Of a stretch of 64,000 bases of DNA, positions 8,778 to 17,219 are shown piece after piece. The translations under genes and the position numbers were made by a program. A model generated the notes under the pieces. It did no database searches, was not told the origin of the DNA, and saw nothing but the letters and a program-made list of their open reading frames with translations. The stretch is from Larkinella punicea. Its GTDB lineage: Bacteria > Bacteroidota > Bacteroidia > Cytophagales > Spirosomataceae. The number at the start of each line of letters is the position of its first letter. The first letter of the stretch is position 1. Where the stretch lies: positions 147,842 through 211,841 of the forward strand of contig NZ_QOWE01000016.1 of the NCBI RefSeq assembly GCF_003334855.1, written 5' to 3'.

Positions 8778-10201
8778 TTGGTGTTTTGTTCAGCGAGGTT
8801 GAGAAATCCGGCGGTGAGTTCTTCGATGGGTGTCTGGCTGTTGGTCAGCAGAATCACGGCGGTTTGGCGCGACGGGTTGAAGGCGACGTACGTCACAAAA
8901 CCGCCCGTTCCGCCCTGGTGCCAGAACCACGGGCGAGACGTTTCGGTTCGCCGATGCCAACCCAAACCGAGGGTCGTGGCTCCGTTTACAAAGGTCGTTT
9001 CCTGCGTTTTTTTCATCGCTTCCGTGATCTTTTTGGGTCCTTTGCCCAACTCCGCTTTTACGAATTGAAACAAGTCGTTAACCGACGAGCGAATGCCGCC
9101 CGCGCCTACCAGTGCCTGAAACTCCCAGGATGAAGCCGGGTTTCCTTTCCCATCATTCCCCTGCGCGAATACTTTTTTGTCGGCCTCGCTCAGCGTAATC
9201 ACGGTATGCGCCATGCCCAGCGGTTTGGCAATCCGCTCCTGAATCAACGCTTCATACGATTTCTTGTTCACCGTTTCCAGAATCGTGCCCAGCAGCCCGA
9301 CCGCCAGATTGGAATAGTCGTATTCTTTGCCCGGCTGACGCAATAAGGCAGCGGTTTTGAGATAAGTATACAGCAATTTCCGGTCGTAGTGTTTGTAGGG
9401 GTTGGTCACATCCGTCGCCGTCGAAAACAAATTGGACGGAAGCCGGGGCAAACCGGAGGTGTGGTTAGACAAGGTTTTGAGCGTCACCGGAACCCCATCT
9501 TTCTGCAAAGCCGGAATCGAGTCGGGCAGGTATTTATTGACCGGATCATTCAATTTGACCAGTCCGCGCTGAACGGCATCAGCCAGAAGCGTCGCTGTGA
9601 AGGTTTTGCTGATCGAGCCAATTTCAAAAAGCGTGTTGGCATCCGGAATTCGACCGTTGCCTTTGGCAGTTTCGCCGTAGCCGTAGGTAAACAGGCTATC
9701 GTTTCGCAGAATGCCAAGGCTCAGGCCGACGGTATTTTGTTTTTTGATATACGCCTGGGCCACCGCATCGACCTGCTTATCAAAAGCCGTCCGCAACGGA
9801 TTGCTGGTTAAAACCGGCGCGGTTTTGTCGGCGACATCGGCTTCGTAGGGCTTGAAAAGGAAGGTATAAATTTTGCCGACTTTATCCCGGCTGATGTAGA
9901 AGTCGATTAAACCGTTGTCGAAAACCGCTTTGTACCGCGCAACGCCATCTTTAACGCTTCTTCGCTCCGCAGATTGCCACTGGCCCAGTTGCGCTTTCAA
10001 CCCCTGCGAAATCTGGGTAAACTGGGTGGCCGAAATCTGGACGTGAAACGCTTCCCCCATCAGGGCATACAGCGAGTCGGGTTGCTGGGCATTCAAATAC
10101 CGCTTGGAACGCTCCGTCAGCGAGTCGAGGGGGACGGTTTCGGGCGTTTGCGCCACCGCCGACCAGGTAACCAAAAGGAGAAGAAGGATACTGTATTTCA
10201 T
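8774..10201 (-). CDS. Exported serine hydrolase of the beta-lactamase/PBP4 (class C) family
   Basis: The 475-residue protein starts at the ATG at 10201 with signal peptide MKYSILLLLLVTWSAVAQ. Residues ~25-120 form a DUF3887-like domain, followed by a class C beta-lactamase-type domain. The nucleophile motif is SISK (Ser196, Lys199). A tyrosine motif of the form YSN follows (EYDYSNLAVG), and an HQGGTGG motif stands where KTG is usual. These proteins act as esterases, D-aminopeptidases or peptidoglycan hydrolases; true beta-lactamase activity is uncommon and not implied here. It is translationally coupled to the downstream NAD-binding protein. Confidence 0.9.
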   Translation of the reverse strand: MKYSILLLLLVTWSAVAQTPETVPLDSLTERSKRYLNAQQPDSLYALMGEAFHVQISATQFTQISQGLKAQLGQWQSAERRSVKDGVARYKAVFDNGLIDFYISRDKVGKIYTFLFKPYEADVADKTAPVLTSNPLRTAFDKQVDAVAQAYIKKQNTVGLSLGILRNDSLFTYGYGETAKGNGRIPDANTLFEIGSISKTFTATLLADAVQRGLVKLNDPVNKYLPDSIPALQKDGVPVTLKTLSNHTSGLPRLPSNLFSTATDVTNPYKHYDRKLLYTYLKTAALLRQPGKEYDYSNLAVGLLGTILETVNKKSYEALIQERIAKPLGMAHTVITLSEADKKVFAQGNDGKGNPASSWEFQALVGAGGIRSSVNDLFQFVKAELGKGPKKITEAMKKTQETTFVNGATTLGLGWHRRTETSRPWFWHQGGTGGFVTYVAFNPSRQTAVILLTNSQTPIEELTAGFLNLAEQNTK

Positions 10202-10505
10202 AGCAAGAGGACGTGGAATCACCAAAAATAGCACATCCGGGCGATAACGCTGGAATAGGGCTGGGAATGAATTCGTTAAACGAAAGTCAATAGTAGCCAA
10301 AATGCTATTTTAACGACATTCGAGACGCATTTTGAATCAAAACAATTAGCTATACAAAAGCTAATAAGCGGAAGAATCATCTTTATTTTAAGAAAAATAT
10401 TTGCTTTTTATGGTATGAAAACTATATTCACAAACAAATCTATCTTAGTAGCCTATTATACTAATCTTTATAAGTTTATAAACCCACCGTAACGATTTAT
10501 TAATT
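10202..10505. other. AT-rich divergent intergenic region
   Basis: This 304-bp gap has no gene. It becomes strongly AT-rich toward the right. It contains a small palindrome, ATTAGCT / AGCTAAT (about 10344-10364), that could be an operator. It must hold promoters for the genes on both sides, but I see no clean TTTG / TAnnTTTG pair. Confidence 0.4.
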
Positions 10506-11252
10506 ATGAAAGAGGAAGTGGCGCTAATACCGGGCATTTACAACTATTGCGATTCTTGGTGTGAACGTTGCCCGTTTACGAAACGGTGTCAGAATTTTGC
10601 GTTACAATATCCCGACGGACTGAAGCAGCCGAACATGGACGCGGAAACGCTGGTGAAACGGCTCATGGAAACGCTGGAACTGACCAAATCCTACGTTGAC
10701 AAAGCCCGTCAGCAACGGCTGTTGCCCGAACACCGGGCCGTTGAACAGGAAACCAAAGCCGTTACATTCCAGACGGAAGGATCGGTTCGGAATCCGCTAA
10801 CGGCCTTGTGTGACGAGTACCTGCGCCAGACGGCGGAATGGCTGAAGCAGGAAAAAGATCTGCTCGAACAAGCCGGTCACCAACAAGCCTTTGAAACGAA
10901 TCTGGGCTTGCGGACGGAGGCCGAAGTAACGTTGCTACTGAAAACGCTGAAAGATGCCTGGGAAACCCTCAAATGGTACCGAACGCTGATTCCGGTCAAA
11001 GTGGTTTCGGCTTTGCAGATCAATAACGGGATGACGCCGGATGCGGTTCTGAGGGCCTATTTCAACGGAAAAGCGAAACTGGTGTTGGTCAGCATCGACT
11101 ACTCGCTGAAGGCCTGGCACACCCTGCTGGAAAATTATCCCGAAAAAACCGATGATGTGCTGGACATGCTGATTCTGCTGGATCGCATCCGGCGGCAAAT
11201 GGAAACCACCTTCCCGGAAGCCCGGCATTTCCGGCGACCGGGGCTGGATTAA
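10506..11252 (+). CDS. Conserved-looking protein with N-terminal four-cysteine motif, unknown function
   Basis: The product is 248 residues, cytoplasmic by appearance (no signal peptide or membrane segment). The N-terminus carries a tight cysteine cluster, YNYCDSWCERCPFTKRCQNF (CxxxCxxCxxxxxC, residues 15-28). This is suited to binding zinc or an iron-sulfur centre and recalls short [4Fe-4S]-type boxes. The rest is predominantly alpha-helical and charged (TLVKRLMETLELTKSYVDKA and a helical C-terminal half). I do not recognise the family. It stands alone between an AT-rich promoter region and the next exported protein. Whether the cysteines bind metal is inference. Confidence 0.75.
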   Translation: MKEEVALIPGIYNYCDSWCERCPFTKRCQNFALQYPDGLKQPNMDAETLVKRLMETLELTKSYVDKARQQRLLPEHRAVEQETKAVTFQTEGSVRNPLTALCDEYLRQTAEWLKQEKDLLEQAGHQQAFETNLGLRTEAEVTLLLKTLKDAWETLKWYRTLIPVKVVSALQINNGMTPDAVLRAYFNGKAKLVLVSIDYSLKAWHTLLENYPEKTDDVLDMLILLDRIRRQMETTFPEARHFRRPGLD

Positions 11253-11323
11253 CCGGTTAATCATTCCGGCTTCACAACCCGCCGAATGTCGCACTTGTAC
11301 AATACCGGCACCGGGCAGACTGC

Positions 11324-11331
11324 TACTTTTG
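11324..11331 (+). promoter_or_regulatory. Candidate -7 box of the following gene
   Basis: TACTTTTG matches the Bacteroidota TAnnTTTG -7 consensus and lies 20 bp before the start codon. A convincing TTTG at -33 is not seen, so support is partial. Confidence 0.35.
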
Positions 11332-11351
11332 ACTCGTCCATAAACTTCTGT

Positions 11352-12140
11352 ATGACGATGAAAAAGCTGGTATTTCTGTTCTTCCTGGGTGTTCTGAGTG
11401 CTTTAATAGCCGACGAGCCGGTTAGCAAACTCAATGGTGCTTACCGCCAAACAACGTATAAATTCGGAAAAATGACCGACTGGCGCACCCGCGACTCGGT
11501 CACGGTGATCAAGGTTTTTAAAGACGGTTACTGGTTTTCGGGCTGGTATGATGACAAACGGCAGGGACGAAAGGCGTTCGATGGCGTCGGCGGAGGTACG
11601 TATGCGTTGAAAAACGGCAAATATCTGGAGAAAATCGCCTATTACTCTTGGGATTCAACCGCCGTGGGCAGCGTGCTGGCGATGGATTATCAGGTTGATT
11701 CAAAGGCGTTTAAACAAACCGGCTTTCTGAACTCTGAAAAATATAAAAACTACGAAGTCAGTGAAATCGACGAACGAATAACCCCCAAAGAACCCCTGAA
11801 AAATAACGGACTGGAAGGCGTTTGGCTCATGCAGGAAGGAACCTGGGGCAAAACCCGCCTGGGAGAAGGACCGTATAAAGGCATCAGCGTCGTGAAGATT
11901 TTCAGTTATCCCCTGGTCGTGTATGCCTATTATAATCCAAAAACCGGCCAGTTTAACGGGGCAGGTGCCGGAACGTACCAGTACGATGGGAAGGTTTTGA
12001 CCGAAACCAATGAATTTTTCTCCTGGGATCAGAGCCAGAAGGGCGTGAAAAACGAATTCAAGGTTACGAAGCAAGGCGAAACCTACCAGCAGGAAGGCTG
12101 GAAAGGCACGCTGCGGGAAGTATTCGCCCGAGCGAAGTAA
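11352..12140 (+). CDS. Exported protein with two copies of a ~110-residue beta domain
   Basis: The product is 262 residues from the ATG at 11352 (a second ATG two codons on, at 11358, is equally possible). The signal peptide is MKKLVFLFFLGVLSALIA. The mature protein is an internal duplication. Repeat 1 starts at LNGAYRQ and contains VIKVFKDGYWFSGWYDD, GVGGGTYALKNGKYLE, YSWDS and FKQTGF. Repeat 2 starts at LEGVWLMQ and contains VVKIFSYPLVVYAYYN, GAGAGTYQYDGKVLTE, FSWDQ and YQQEGW in the same order. The pattern suits a lipocalin-like or similar beta-barrel fold. Function is unknown. The duplication is read directly from the sequence; the fold is inferred. Confidence 0.75.
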   Translation: MTMKKLVFLFFLGVLSALIADEPVSKLNGAYRQTTYKFGKMTDWRTRDSVTVIKVFKDGYWFSGWYDDKRQGRKAFDGVGGGTYALKNGKYLEKIAYYSWDSTAVGSVLAMDYQVDSKAFKQTGFLNSEKYKNYEVSEIDERITPKEPLKNNGLEGVWLMQEGTWGKTRLGEGPYKGISVVKIFSYPLVVYAYYNPKTGQFNGAGAGTYQYDGKVLTETNEFFSWDQSQKGVKNEFKVTKQGETYQQEGWKGTLREVFARAK

Positions 12141-12212
12141 CCGATTCAGGGTGCGCCGGAACGCCCTAGTGATGATTGCAGGGAAGTAGGCCCCACTTTG
12201 AATAGAAAGTAC

Positions 12213-12220
12213 TACTTTTG
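12213..12220 (+). promoter_or_regulatory. Candidate -7 box for the guanidine-riboswitch transcript
   Basis: TACTTTTG fits TAnnTTTG and lies about 34 bp before the first riboswitch hairpin. The upstream TTTG at 12197-12200 is too close (12-bp spacer) for a canonical -33 box, so the promoter assignment is tentative. Confidence 0.35.
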
Positions 12221-12253
12221 CCGTGTCTTTTAAGGCGTGCTTTTAAGATAATA

Positions 12254-12297
12254 GAGGACGACCTCACCATTGTGGGAAACGGATTCGGGACGGCCCG
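12254..12297 (+). ncRNA. Guanidine-II riboswitch (mini-ykkC class)
   Basis: Two small hairpins carry the diagnostic ACGR loops: GAGG-ACGA-CCTC (12254-12265) and CGGG-ACGG-CCCG (12286-12297), 20 nt apart. Both contain the conserved GGACGRCC core. Guanidine-II RNAs bind one guanidinium per loop; the two hairpins then associate and free the ribosome-binding site of the downstream gene. The second hairpin ends 22 nt before the ATG of a guanidinium-exporter-type SMR gene, the classic target. This class is best known from Proteobacteria. Confidence 0.85.
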
Positions 12298-12319
12298 GTT
12301 TATAAACAAAGGTTAAAGT

Positions 12320-12640
12320 ATGTCCTGGATTTATTTAGTTTTCGCTGGGCTGTTAGAGGTCGTTTGGGCCTACTCCATGAAACAGTCGGATGGTTTTACC
12401 CGCCTTATTCCATCCTTCATTACCATCGTTGCCATGATTGCCAGTTTTGGTTTGTTGGCCTTAGCAATGCGAACGTTACCACTGGGAACGGCCTACACCA
12501 TCTGGACAGGCATTGGGGCCGTTGGCGCATTCATTCTTGGAATAGCCTTTCTGGGTGAACAGGTGAGCGTTACGCGCATCGTAGCCGCCGTGTTGATTGT
12601 GGCCGGACTCGTTCTGATGAAACTGTCTTCGGGCCACTAA
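12320..12640 (+). CDS. gdx: Guanidinium exporter, small multidrug resistance family (SugE/Gdx type)
   Basis: A proton-coupled guanidinium exporter acting as a dual-topology dimer in the inner membrane. The 106-residue protein has four hydrophobic helices. Glu13 in [13 protein letters not shown] is the conserved substrate- and proton-binding residue, and the WAYSMK segment after it is typical of the SugE/Gdx branch rather than the EmrE branch. [20 protein letters not shown] and the closing [14 protein letters not shown] are also family signatures. Control by the guanidine-II riboswitch immediately upstream strongly supports guanidinium as substrate. It appears monocistronic. Confidence 0.94.
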   Translation: MSWIYLVFAGLLEVVWAYSMKQSDGFTRLIPSFITIVAMIASFGLLALAMRTLPLGTAYTIWTGIGAVGAFILGIAFLGEQVSVTRIVAAVLIVAGLVLMKLSSGH

Positions 12641-12650
12641 GAACTGAAAA

Positions 12651-12688
12651 CCAGCCAGATACCAAGCGACTGTCCTGGGTCTGGCTGG
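12651..12688 (+). terminator. Hairpin after gdx, possible terminator
   Basis: CCAGCCAGA (12651-12659) pairs with TCTGGCTGG (12680-12688) just after the gdx stop. No clear T tract follows, so it may instead be a 3' stabilising hairpin or act in combination with other sequence. Confidence 0.45.
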
Positions 12689-12727
12689 AAATAAAATTCA
12701 AACGGAGACACGACCCCAATTCCCGGC

Positions 12728-14359
12728 TTATTCCTGCGGTTTTCCGCCCGATAACTTGCCCGCTTTCGGAGCCACACCGGGCTGCGTGATTTCGAAGTTT
12801 TCTTTCACTTTGGCATCGGCCACGATCTTTTTCACATCGTCCAGCAGTTTTTTAGCGTCGTAGACAATTCCGTCTTTCACGGTGTATTTCACCCCGCCGA
12901 CCCGCGTCACTTCATTTTTGTCGTTCAGGTGAATCGCACCGGTACCGTACAGAACCTTCAGGTTAGCCAGCGGATTTTCTTCGGTAATCACGAAATCAGC
13001 CAGCTTGCCGACTTCCACGGAACCAATCTGATCGGCCATCCCGAGTGCTTCAGCGCCTTTCAGCGTGGCCGCCCGGATGACTTCGAGCGGGTGAAAACCG
13101 GCTTCGCGCAGCAGTTCCAGTTCGCGGATGTAGGCAAACCCGTAGAGCTGGTAAATGAACCCGGAATCGGAACCCGCCGTAACGCGGCCACCCCGGTTTT
13201 TATATTCGTTTATAAACGCCATCCAGAGCTGGTAGTTGCGTTTCCAGGTTACCTCCTGCTCCGTTCCCCAGTTGTGCCAGTAGGAACCGTGCGAAATCCG
13301 GCTGGGGCCGTAAAACCGCCAGAGGGCCGGGAGTGTATATTCGTCGTGCCATTCGGCCCGGCGGGCCAGCATCAGTTCGCGGTTGGCTTCGTAGATGTTG
13401 AACGTCGGGTCGATGGTGAAATCGAGCGCAATCAGTTCGTCCATCACCTTGTTCCACTTTTCCGTTCCGGGTTTAGCAGCTTGTTGCCAGAGTTTGCCGG
13501 CTTCCTCGAAGCGGTTTTGTTCGTTGTTGTAATTGTAATCAGCGGGATAGCTCTGAATGGTCTTGTCTTCAAACAGCGCTTCGGGCAATCCATACCAGTG
13601 TTCCATCGACGTCAGACCGGCTTTGGCCGTCGCCAGGGCGTTCATCCGGGCCACTTCCAGTTGGGCGTGGTGGCAGGCCGAGCGCAGGCCCAGTTTTTTG
13701 TTTTCTTCCAGAGCCGCCTTGAACACTTCCGGTTCAGCCCCAAAAAACTTGATGCCATCGGCTCCTTTTTTAGCGTTCTCGCGCACCCAGGCGCGGGCTT
13801 GTTCCGGCGTCGAAATGATTTCTTTGGCTCCCATGCCAAACGACGTATAGGCTTTGATGCGCGGGGCCGTAATTTCGTTGCGCTCGCTTTTGCCCCGATG
13901 GTCGAGCACCCAGTCGAGGCCGTTGCCCGCCGACGGGTCGCGAATGGTGGTGATGCCGTGGCCGAGCCACAGCTTGAAAACGTATTCGGAGGGCGTTCCC
14001 TGCGCCTTGCCGCCAATGTGGCCGTGCATATCGACAAAACCGGGCATCAAATACATGCCTTCGCAATTCAGTTCTTTGTCGCCCGCACCGGCCTGCGGAC
14101 GTCGGGCCGCGTCGATCGGAACACCGGGATAGCCGACCTGCCGGATCTGGGTGATGCGGTTTTTCTCCACCACAATGTCGACCGGACCCATCGGGGGCGC
14201 ACCGGTGCTGTTGATGAGCGTAACGCCCCGGATGATGAGTCGTTTGTGGGGGCCATCGCCTTCGTTGCGGGCGGGGGCATTGGTGACCTGGGCCTGTAGG
14301 CGGGAAAGGGAAACGAGGACGACGACGAACGTGAACAGTCGGGTAAAAACGCGGTTCAT
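12728..14359 (-). CDS. Secreted metal-dependent amidohydrolase
   Basis: The 543-residue protein starts at the ATG at 14359 with signal peptide NRVFTRLFTFVVVLVSLSRLQAQ (split here only by its start Met). It shows the amidohydrolase superfamily layout: a composite beta-sandwich at both ends, the metal-binding HxH in FVDMHGHIGG, internal histidines in SACHHAQLEV and SMEHWYG, the catalytic Asp in TAGSDSGFIYQL, and the closing GSVEVGKLADFVITEENPL typical of imidazolonepropionase- or prolidase-like members. It is probably periplasmic. The substrate cannot be told from sequence; exported peptidase-like amidohydrolases are common in this phylum. Monocistronic, divergent from the next gene. Confidence 0.9.
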   Translation of the reverse strand: MNRVFTRLFTFVVVLVSLSRLQAQVTNAPARNEGDGPHKRLIIRGVTLINSTGAPPMGPVDIVVEKNRITQIRQVGYPGVPIDAARRPQAGAGDKELNCEGMYLMPGFVDMHGHIGGKAQGTPSEYVFKLWLGHGITTIRDPSAGNGLDWVLDHRGKSERNEITAPRIKAYTSFGMGAKEIISTPEQARAWVRENAKKGADGIKFFGAEPEVFKAALEENKKLGLRSACHHAQLEVARMNALATAKAGLTSMEHWYGLPEALFEDKTIQSYPADYNYNNEQNRFEEAGKLWQQAAKPGTEKWNKVMDELIALDFTIDPTFNIYEANRELMLARRAEWHDEYTLPALWRFYGPSRISHGSYWHNWGTEQEVTWKRNYQLWMAFINEYKNRGGRVTAGSDSGFIYQLYGFAYIRELELLREAGFHPLEVIRAATLKGAEALGMADQIGSVEVGKLADFVITEENPLANLKVLYGTGAIHLNDKNEVTRVGGVKYTVKDGIVYDAKKLLDDVKKIVADAKVKENFEITQPGVAPKAGKLSGGKPQE

Positions 14360-14625
14360 ACCGTAAGGATGGGGTTGATGAATCAGCAGAGTAAGCAAGA
14401 TACAGAGTTTGTTGGTACATTTGATTTTCGGAAACACGGTTTTCGCCGTCAACCGGAAAAAGCTGTGATTCAGATAAATATTGAAAGATAAAGTACAAAT
14501 TATTCCGGATCAGATGCCCCAAAGGCAAACAACTCACCGTAGGCGACGTTTTACAAAAAACCATTTTCCGATCCTTCACCGGCCCGACGATTTGGCCCCG
14601 GTAATCGGATGACTGTTACGCTCTT

Positions 14626-15402
14626 ATGAAAAAAAATCTTTTTAGCTGCGTGTTGCTCCTCACACTCGCAGCCTGCTCGTCCGACAACAGCAAGGAAGCG
14701 GACCCCACCACGGCGAAAGCCGAACCGCTTTACACGCTGATTTTCCTCGACAAGTCCGTCAGCGTCAATGCCAACAAAGCCTTTGTGTCCCAGAAATACC
14801 AGGGTGCGGTCAACGAGATCATCGAGCAAAACATCCGCAACAAGGGCGATAAACTCGACGTCTATTTCATCCACGAAAACACCTCGAAAGCCCGCGCGTT
14901 GTCGGTGACCGCCCGCTCCGAAATGGAGGACGTCAGCAGTGCCAACGCCACCGACCGCGAAGCCGCCCAAACCAGTTTCGATTTGTCGCTGGGCCGCGAA
15001 AAAGCCGCCATCCGCCAGCGCGTTTTGCAGCAACTGGCCGCACCGAACGCGTCGTCGTCGAACAAAGAAACCGACATTTGGGCCAGTTTGCCCGTAATTG
15101 CCAAAGCCAACGAGAGCGGTGCCACCGTCAAAGTGTATTACCTCAGCGACATGGTCGAGAGCGTATACAGTGCCGGACGACGGGATTTTCACAAAACGCC
15201 CCCCAAAGACAATGCGCAGGCAGATAGCTGGGCCAAAGCTGATGCCGAACAATTGAAACGCTACACGATTGGAAGTCCGGAGGTGTCGATGGTTCTGCCG
15301 TTTGCGCCGAATGCGTCGGTGAAAGAAAACAATCCGGCCGTGACGCAGTATTGGCAAACGTTGTTTCAGGAATTGGGCGCGGGCAACGTGGAAGAACAAT
15401 GA
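14626..15402 (+). CDS. Lipoprotein with a VWA-like metal-binding start
   Basis: The product is 258 residues with a lipoprotein signal: MKKNLFSCVLLLTLAACSSD, Cys at residue 17. After a short linker the mature chain opens with TLIFLDKSVSVNANKAF, a DxSxS motif on a hydrophobic strand as in the MIDAS site of von Willebrand factor A domains. Later strands (KLDVYFIHENTS and VKVYYLSDMVES) keep the alternating Rossmann-like pattern. The VWA assignment is inference from that motif. The final residues reach into the gap before the convergent cheB, 14 bp away. Function unknown. Confidence 0.78.
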   Translation: MKKNLFSCVLLLTLAACSSDNSKEADPTTAKAEPLYTLIFLDKSVSVNANKAFVSQKYQGAVNEIIEQNIRNKGDKLDVYFIHENTSKARALSVTARSEMEDVSSANATDREAAQTSFDLSLGREKAAIRQRVLQQLAAPNASSSNKETDIWASLPVIAKANESGATVKVYYLSDMVESVYSAGRRDFHKTPPKDNAQADSWAKADAEQLKRYTIGSPEVSMVLPFAPNASVKENNPAVTQYWQTLFQELGAGNVEEQ

Positions 15403-15416
15403 AAACCGGTTTTCGC

Positions 15417-16007
15417 TTAGTTGACCCGGCTGAGCGAATTGATAAAAACCGCCATCTCTTCGACATCCAACACCCGGTCGATGGGGGCATTCTGGATGGC
15501 GTGCTGGGGCATAAAAGCGGCCTGAGCGGTTTCCGGTTTTTGGGCAATAAGGACTCCTCCCCTCGCTTTAATGAGATTCAATCCGGCGGTGCCGTCGGCG
15601 TTGGCACCTGAAAGAAGAATCCCGACCAGCGAAGAACCGTAGACATCGGCGGCCGATTCAAACGTCACATCCAGCGAGGGACGGCTGTAGTTTACCTTCT
15701 CGGAATCATCAAGCGAAAACACTTCGTCTTTTTCAATCAAAAGATGATAATCCGCCGGCGCCAGGTAGATGGTGCCGGGAACCACCGGATCTTTGTCTTC
15801 GACTTCTTGTACCCGAATTGTTGTTCGGGAAGACAACAGATCGGCCAGCGACGAATCCGTCGAATTCTTGCGGTGCAGAACGATCATAATAACCAACGAC
15901 AAGGGAGACGATAAGGCAGGAAGTAGTTTTAACAACACTTCGATGCTCCCGGCCGAACCGCCGATAACGACGGCTTTACAGGCATTGATCAGCTTATTTT
16001 CCGCCAT
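15417..16007 (-). CDS. Stand-alone CheB-type methylesterase
   Basis: The 196-residue protein consists only of the CheB methylesterase domain, without the usual receiver domain. The catalytic triad is visible as Ser in VIGGSAGSIEVL, His in MIVLHRKNS and Asp in LLSGANADGTAGL. CheB proteins remove methyl groups, or deamidate glutamines, on chemoreceptors. No chemoreceptor, CheA or CheW gene is nearby, so here it probably acts within the hybrid-kinase system of the same operon. It is the last gene of the operon, and its start overlaps the end of cheR by 19 bp. Confidence 0.93.
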   Translation of the reverse strand: MAENKLINACKAVVIGGSAGSIEVLLKLLPALSSPLSLVIMIVLHRKNSTDSSLADLLSSRTTIRVQEVEDKDPVVPGTIYLAPADYHLLIEKDEVFSLDDSEKVNYSRPSLDVTFESAADVYGSSLVGILLSGANADGTAGLNLIKARGGVLIAQKPETAQAAFMPQHAIQNAPIDRVLDVEEMAVFINSLSRVN

Positions 16008-16798
16008 ATTTTTTCTTTATTCAACTGCCGGTATTTTGCTTTAATCGATGAGAAATTCAACGTTTCTTTCGAGCCTAACGCCAGATAACCAAGCGTTCCG
16101 ATGCTTTCGTCAAACAGGTTTAAGGTGCGCTCCTGCAACTGTTTATCAAAGTAGATCAATACGTTGCGGCAGAGAATGAGATCGAACTCATTAAAAGACC
16201 GGTCAGAGACTAAATTGTGCGTCGAAAAGATCATTTTCTCGGCTAATGATTCGTCAAATTTAACCTGCCCGTATTGCGCGGTATAATACGCCGAAAAGTC
16301 GTTTTTTCCGCCCGATTCGATGTAATTTTCGGAGTACTGTTTCATTTGAACCAACGGAAAAACCCCTCGGCGCGCTTTTTCAAGAACCTGCGGGTTTAAA
16401 TCCGTCGCATACAGCAGGGATTTGTGGAGCAAATTGGCTTCTTTCAACACAATCGCCATCGAAAACACTTCTTCCCCGGTCGAACAGCCCGCGTGCCAGA
16501 TCCGGATGAACGGTTTGGCCGCCAGGGTCGGTATGATTTCCGTTCGCAGTGCCTTATAAAACAGCGGGTCCCGGAACATTTCAGTAACTGTTACCGTCAA
16601 CCCTTCAATCACCCGTTTCAGGTAACCCGGATCGGACTTCAGGCGGTATCGAAACTCGGCAAAACTGGGGAATTTATCCAGCAGAAATAACCGGCTAATC
16701 CGGCGTTTCAACGATGCCCGCGCATAGTTGGTGAAGTCATAACCGTATACTTCAAACAGATCATTCAACACCAGATCAATATCAGCCTCCTCAATCAT
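15989..16798 (-). CDS. CheR-type protein-glutamate methyltransferase
   Basis: The 269-residue product starts at the ATG at 16798 (MIEEADIDLVLNDLFEVYG); upstream Met codons would run into the preceding gene. It has the N-terminal CheR helical domain (ASLKRRISRLFLLDKFPSF) and the SAM-binding domain with WHAGCSTGEEVFSMAI and FDLILCRNVLIYFD. It methylates glutamates of receptor-type signalling proteins using S-adenosylmethionine. It is paired with cheB downstream (19-bp overlap) and a receiver protein 10 bp upstream. Confidence 0.95.
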   Translation of the reverse strand: MIEEADIDLVLNDLFEVYGYDFTNYARASLKRRISRLFLLDKFPSFAEFRYRLKSDPGYLKRVIEGLTVTVTEMFRDPLFYKALRTEIIPTLAAKPFIRIWHAGCSTGEEVFSMAIVLKEANLLHKSLLYATDLNPQVLEKARRGVFPLVQMKQYSENYIESGGKNDFSAYYTAQYGQVKFDESLAEKMIFSTHNLVSDRSFNEFDLILCRNVLIYFDKQLQERTLNLFDESIGTLGYLALGSKETLNFSSIKAKYRQLNKEKIWRKIS

Positions 16799-16808
16799 CC
16801 TCCAGTGA

Positions 16809-17174
16809 TTAAACACGTGACAGCAGTTGCAACAACCGATCGACATCCACCGGTTTCGAAATATAATCCGTGGCACCGGCCCGCAGGCATTTTTCCCGAT
16901 CGCCAACCATGGCCTGCGCCGTCACCGAAAAAATGGGTGTTTTGGCTCTCTTTTCGATGTTTTTGATGCGCGGAATGGCTTCATAGCCGTCCATTTCCGG
17001 CATCATCATATCGATCAGAATCACGTCCACCTCTTCGTCGGTTTTCAGGAGGTCGAGGGCATCCTGTGCGTTCGTACACGAAATACAATCGAAGGCTTTC
17101 GCCCGTAACGTAGCGCTCAGGGCAAAAATATTCCGTGAATCGTCATCAATGATCAATACCCTTTTTTTACTCAT
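16809..17174 (-). CDS. Single-domain response regulator
   Basis: The 121-residue protein is a receiver domain alone. The acidic pocket is DDDS (residues 10-13), the phosphorylation site is Asp55 in ILIDMMMPEMDGYE, the signalling Thr lies in FSVTAQAM, and Lys in ISKPVD. It is strikingly similar to the third receiver of the preceding hybrid kinase (MMMPxMDGYE, GDREKCxxAGAxDYIxKPVD), suggesting duplication and a role as diffusible phosphate acceptor. With no output domain, it likely works through protein contact, perhaps with CheR or CheB, or as a phosphate sink. Confidence 0.94.
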   Translation of the reverse strand: MSKKRVLIIDDDSRNIFALSATLRAKAFDCISCTNAQDALDLLKTDEEVDVILIDMMMPEMDGYEAIPRIKNIEKRAKTPIFSVTAQAMVGDREKCLRAGATDYISKPVDVDRLLQLLSRV

Positions 17175-17219
17175 GATCTCCTTTTTATTGAATTCTGTTC
17201 ATCCCGTGAATGGCCCGTT

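Noticed and set aside
8774..10201. Serine hydrolase considered as a beta-lactamase resistance gene
   Set aside because: The SxxK, YSN and HxG pattern is general for the class C esterase/peptidase family; nothing points to beta-lactam hydrolysis.
12929..14299. 456-codon open frame on the plus strand opposite the amidohydrolase
   Set aside because: It is the antisense shadow of a clear amidohydrolase with intact metal motifs; its translation is low-complexity Arg/Phe/Gly-rich and has no domain.
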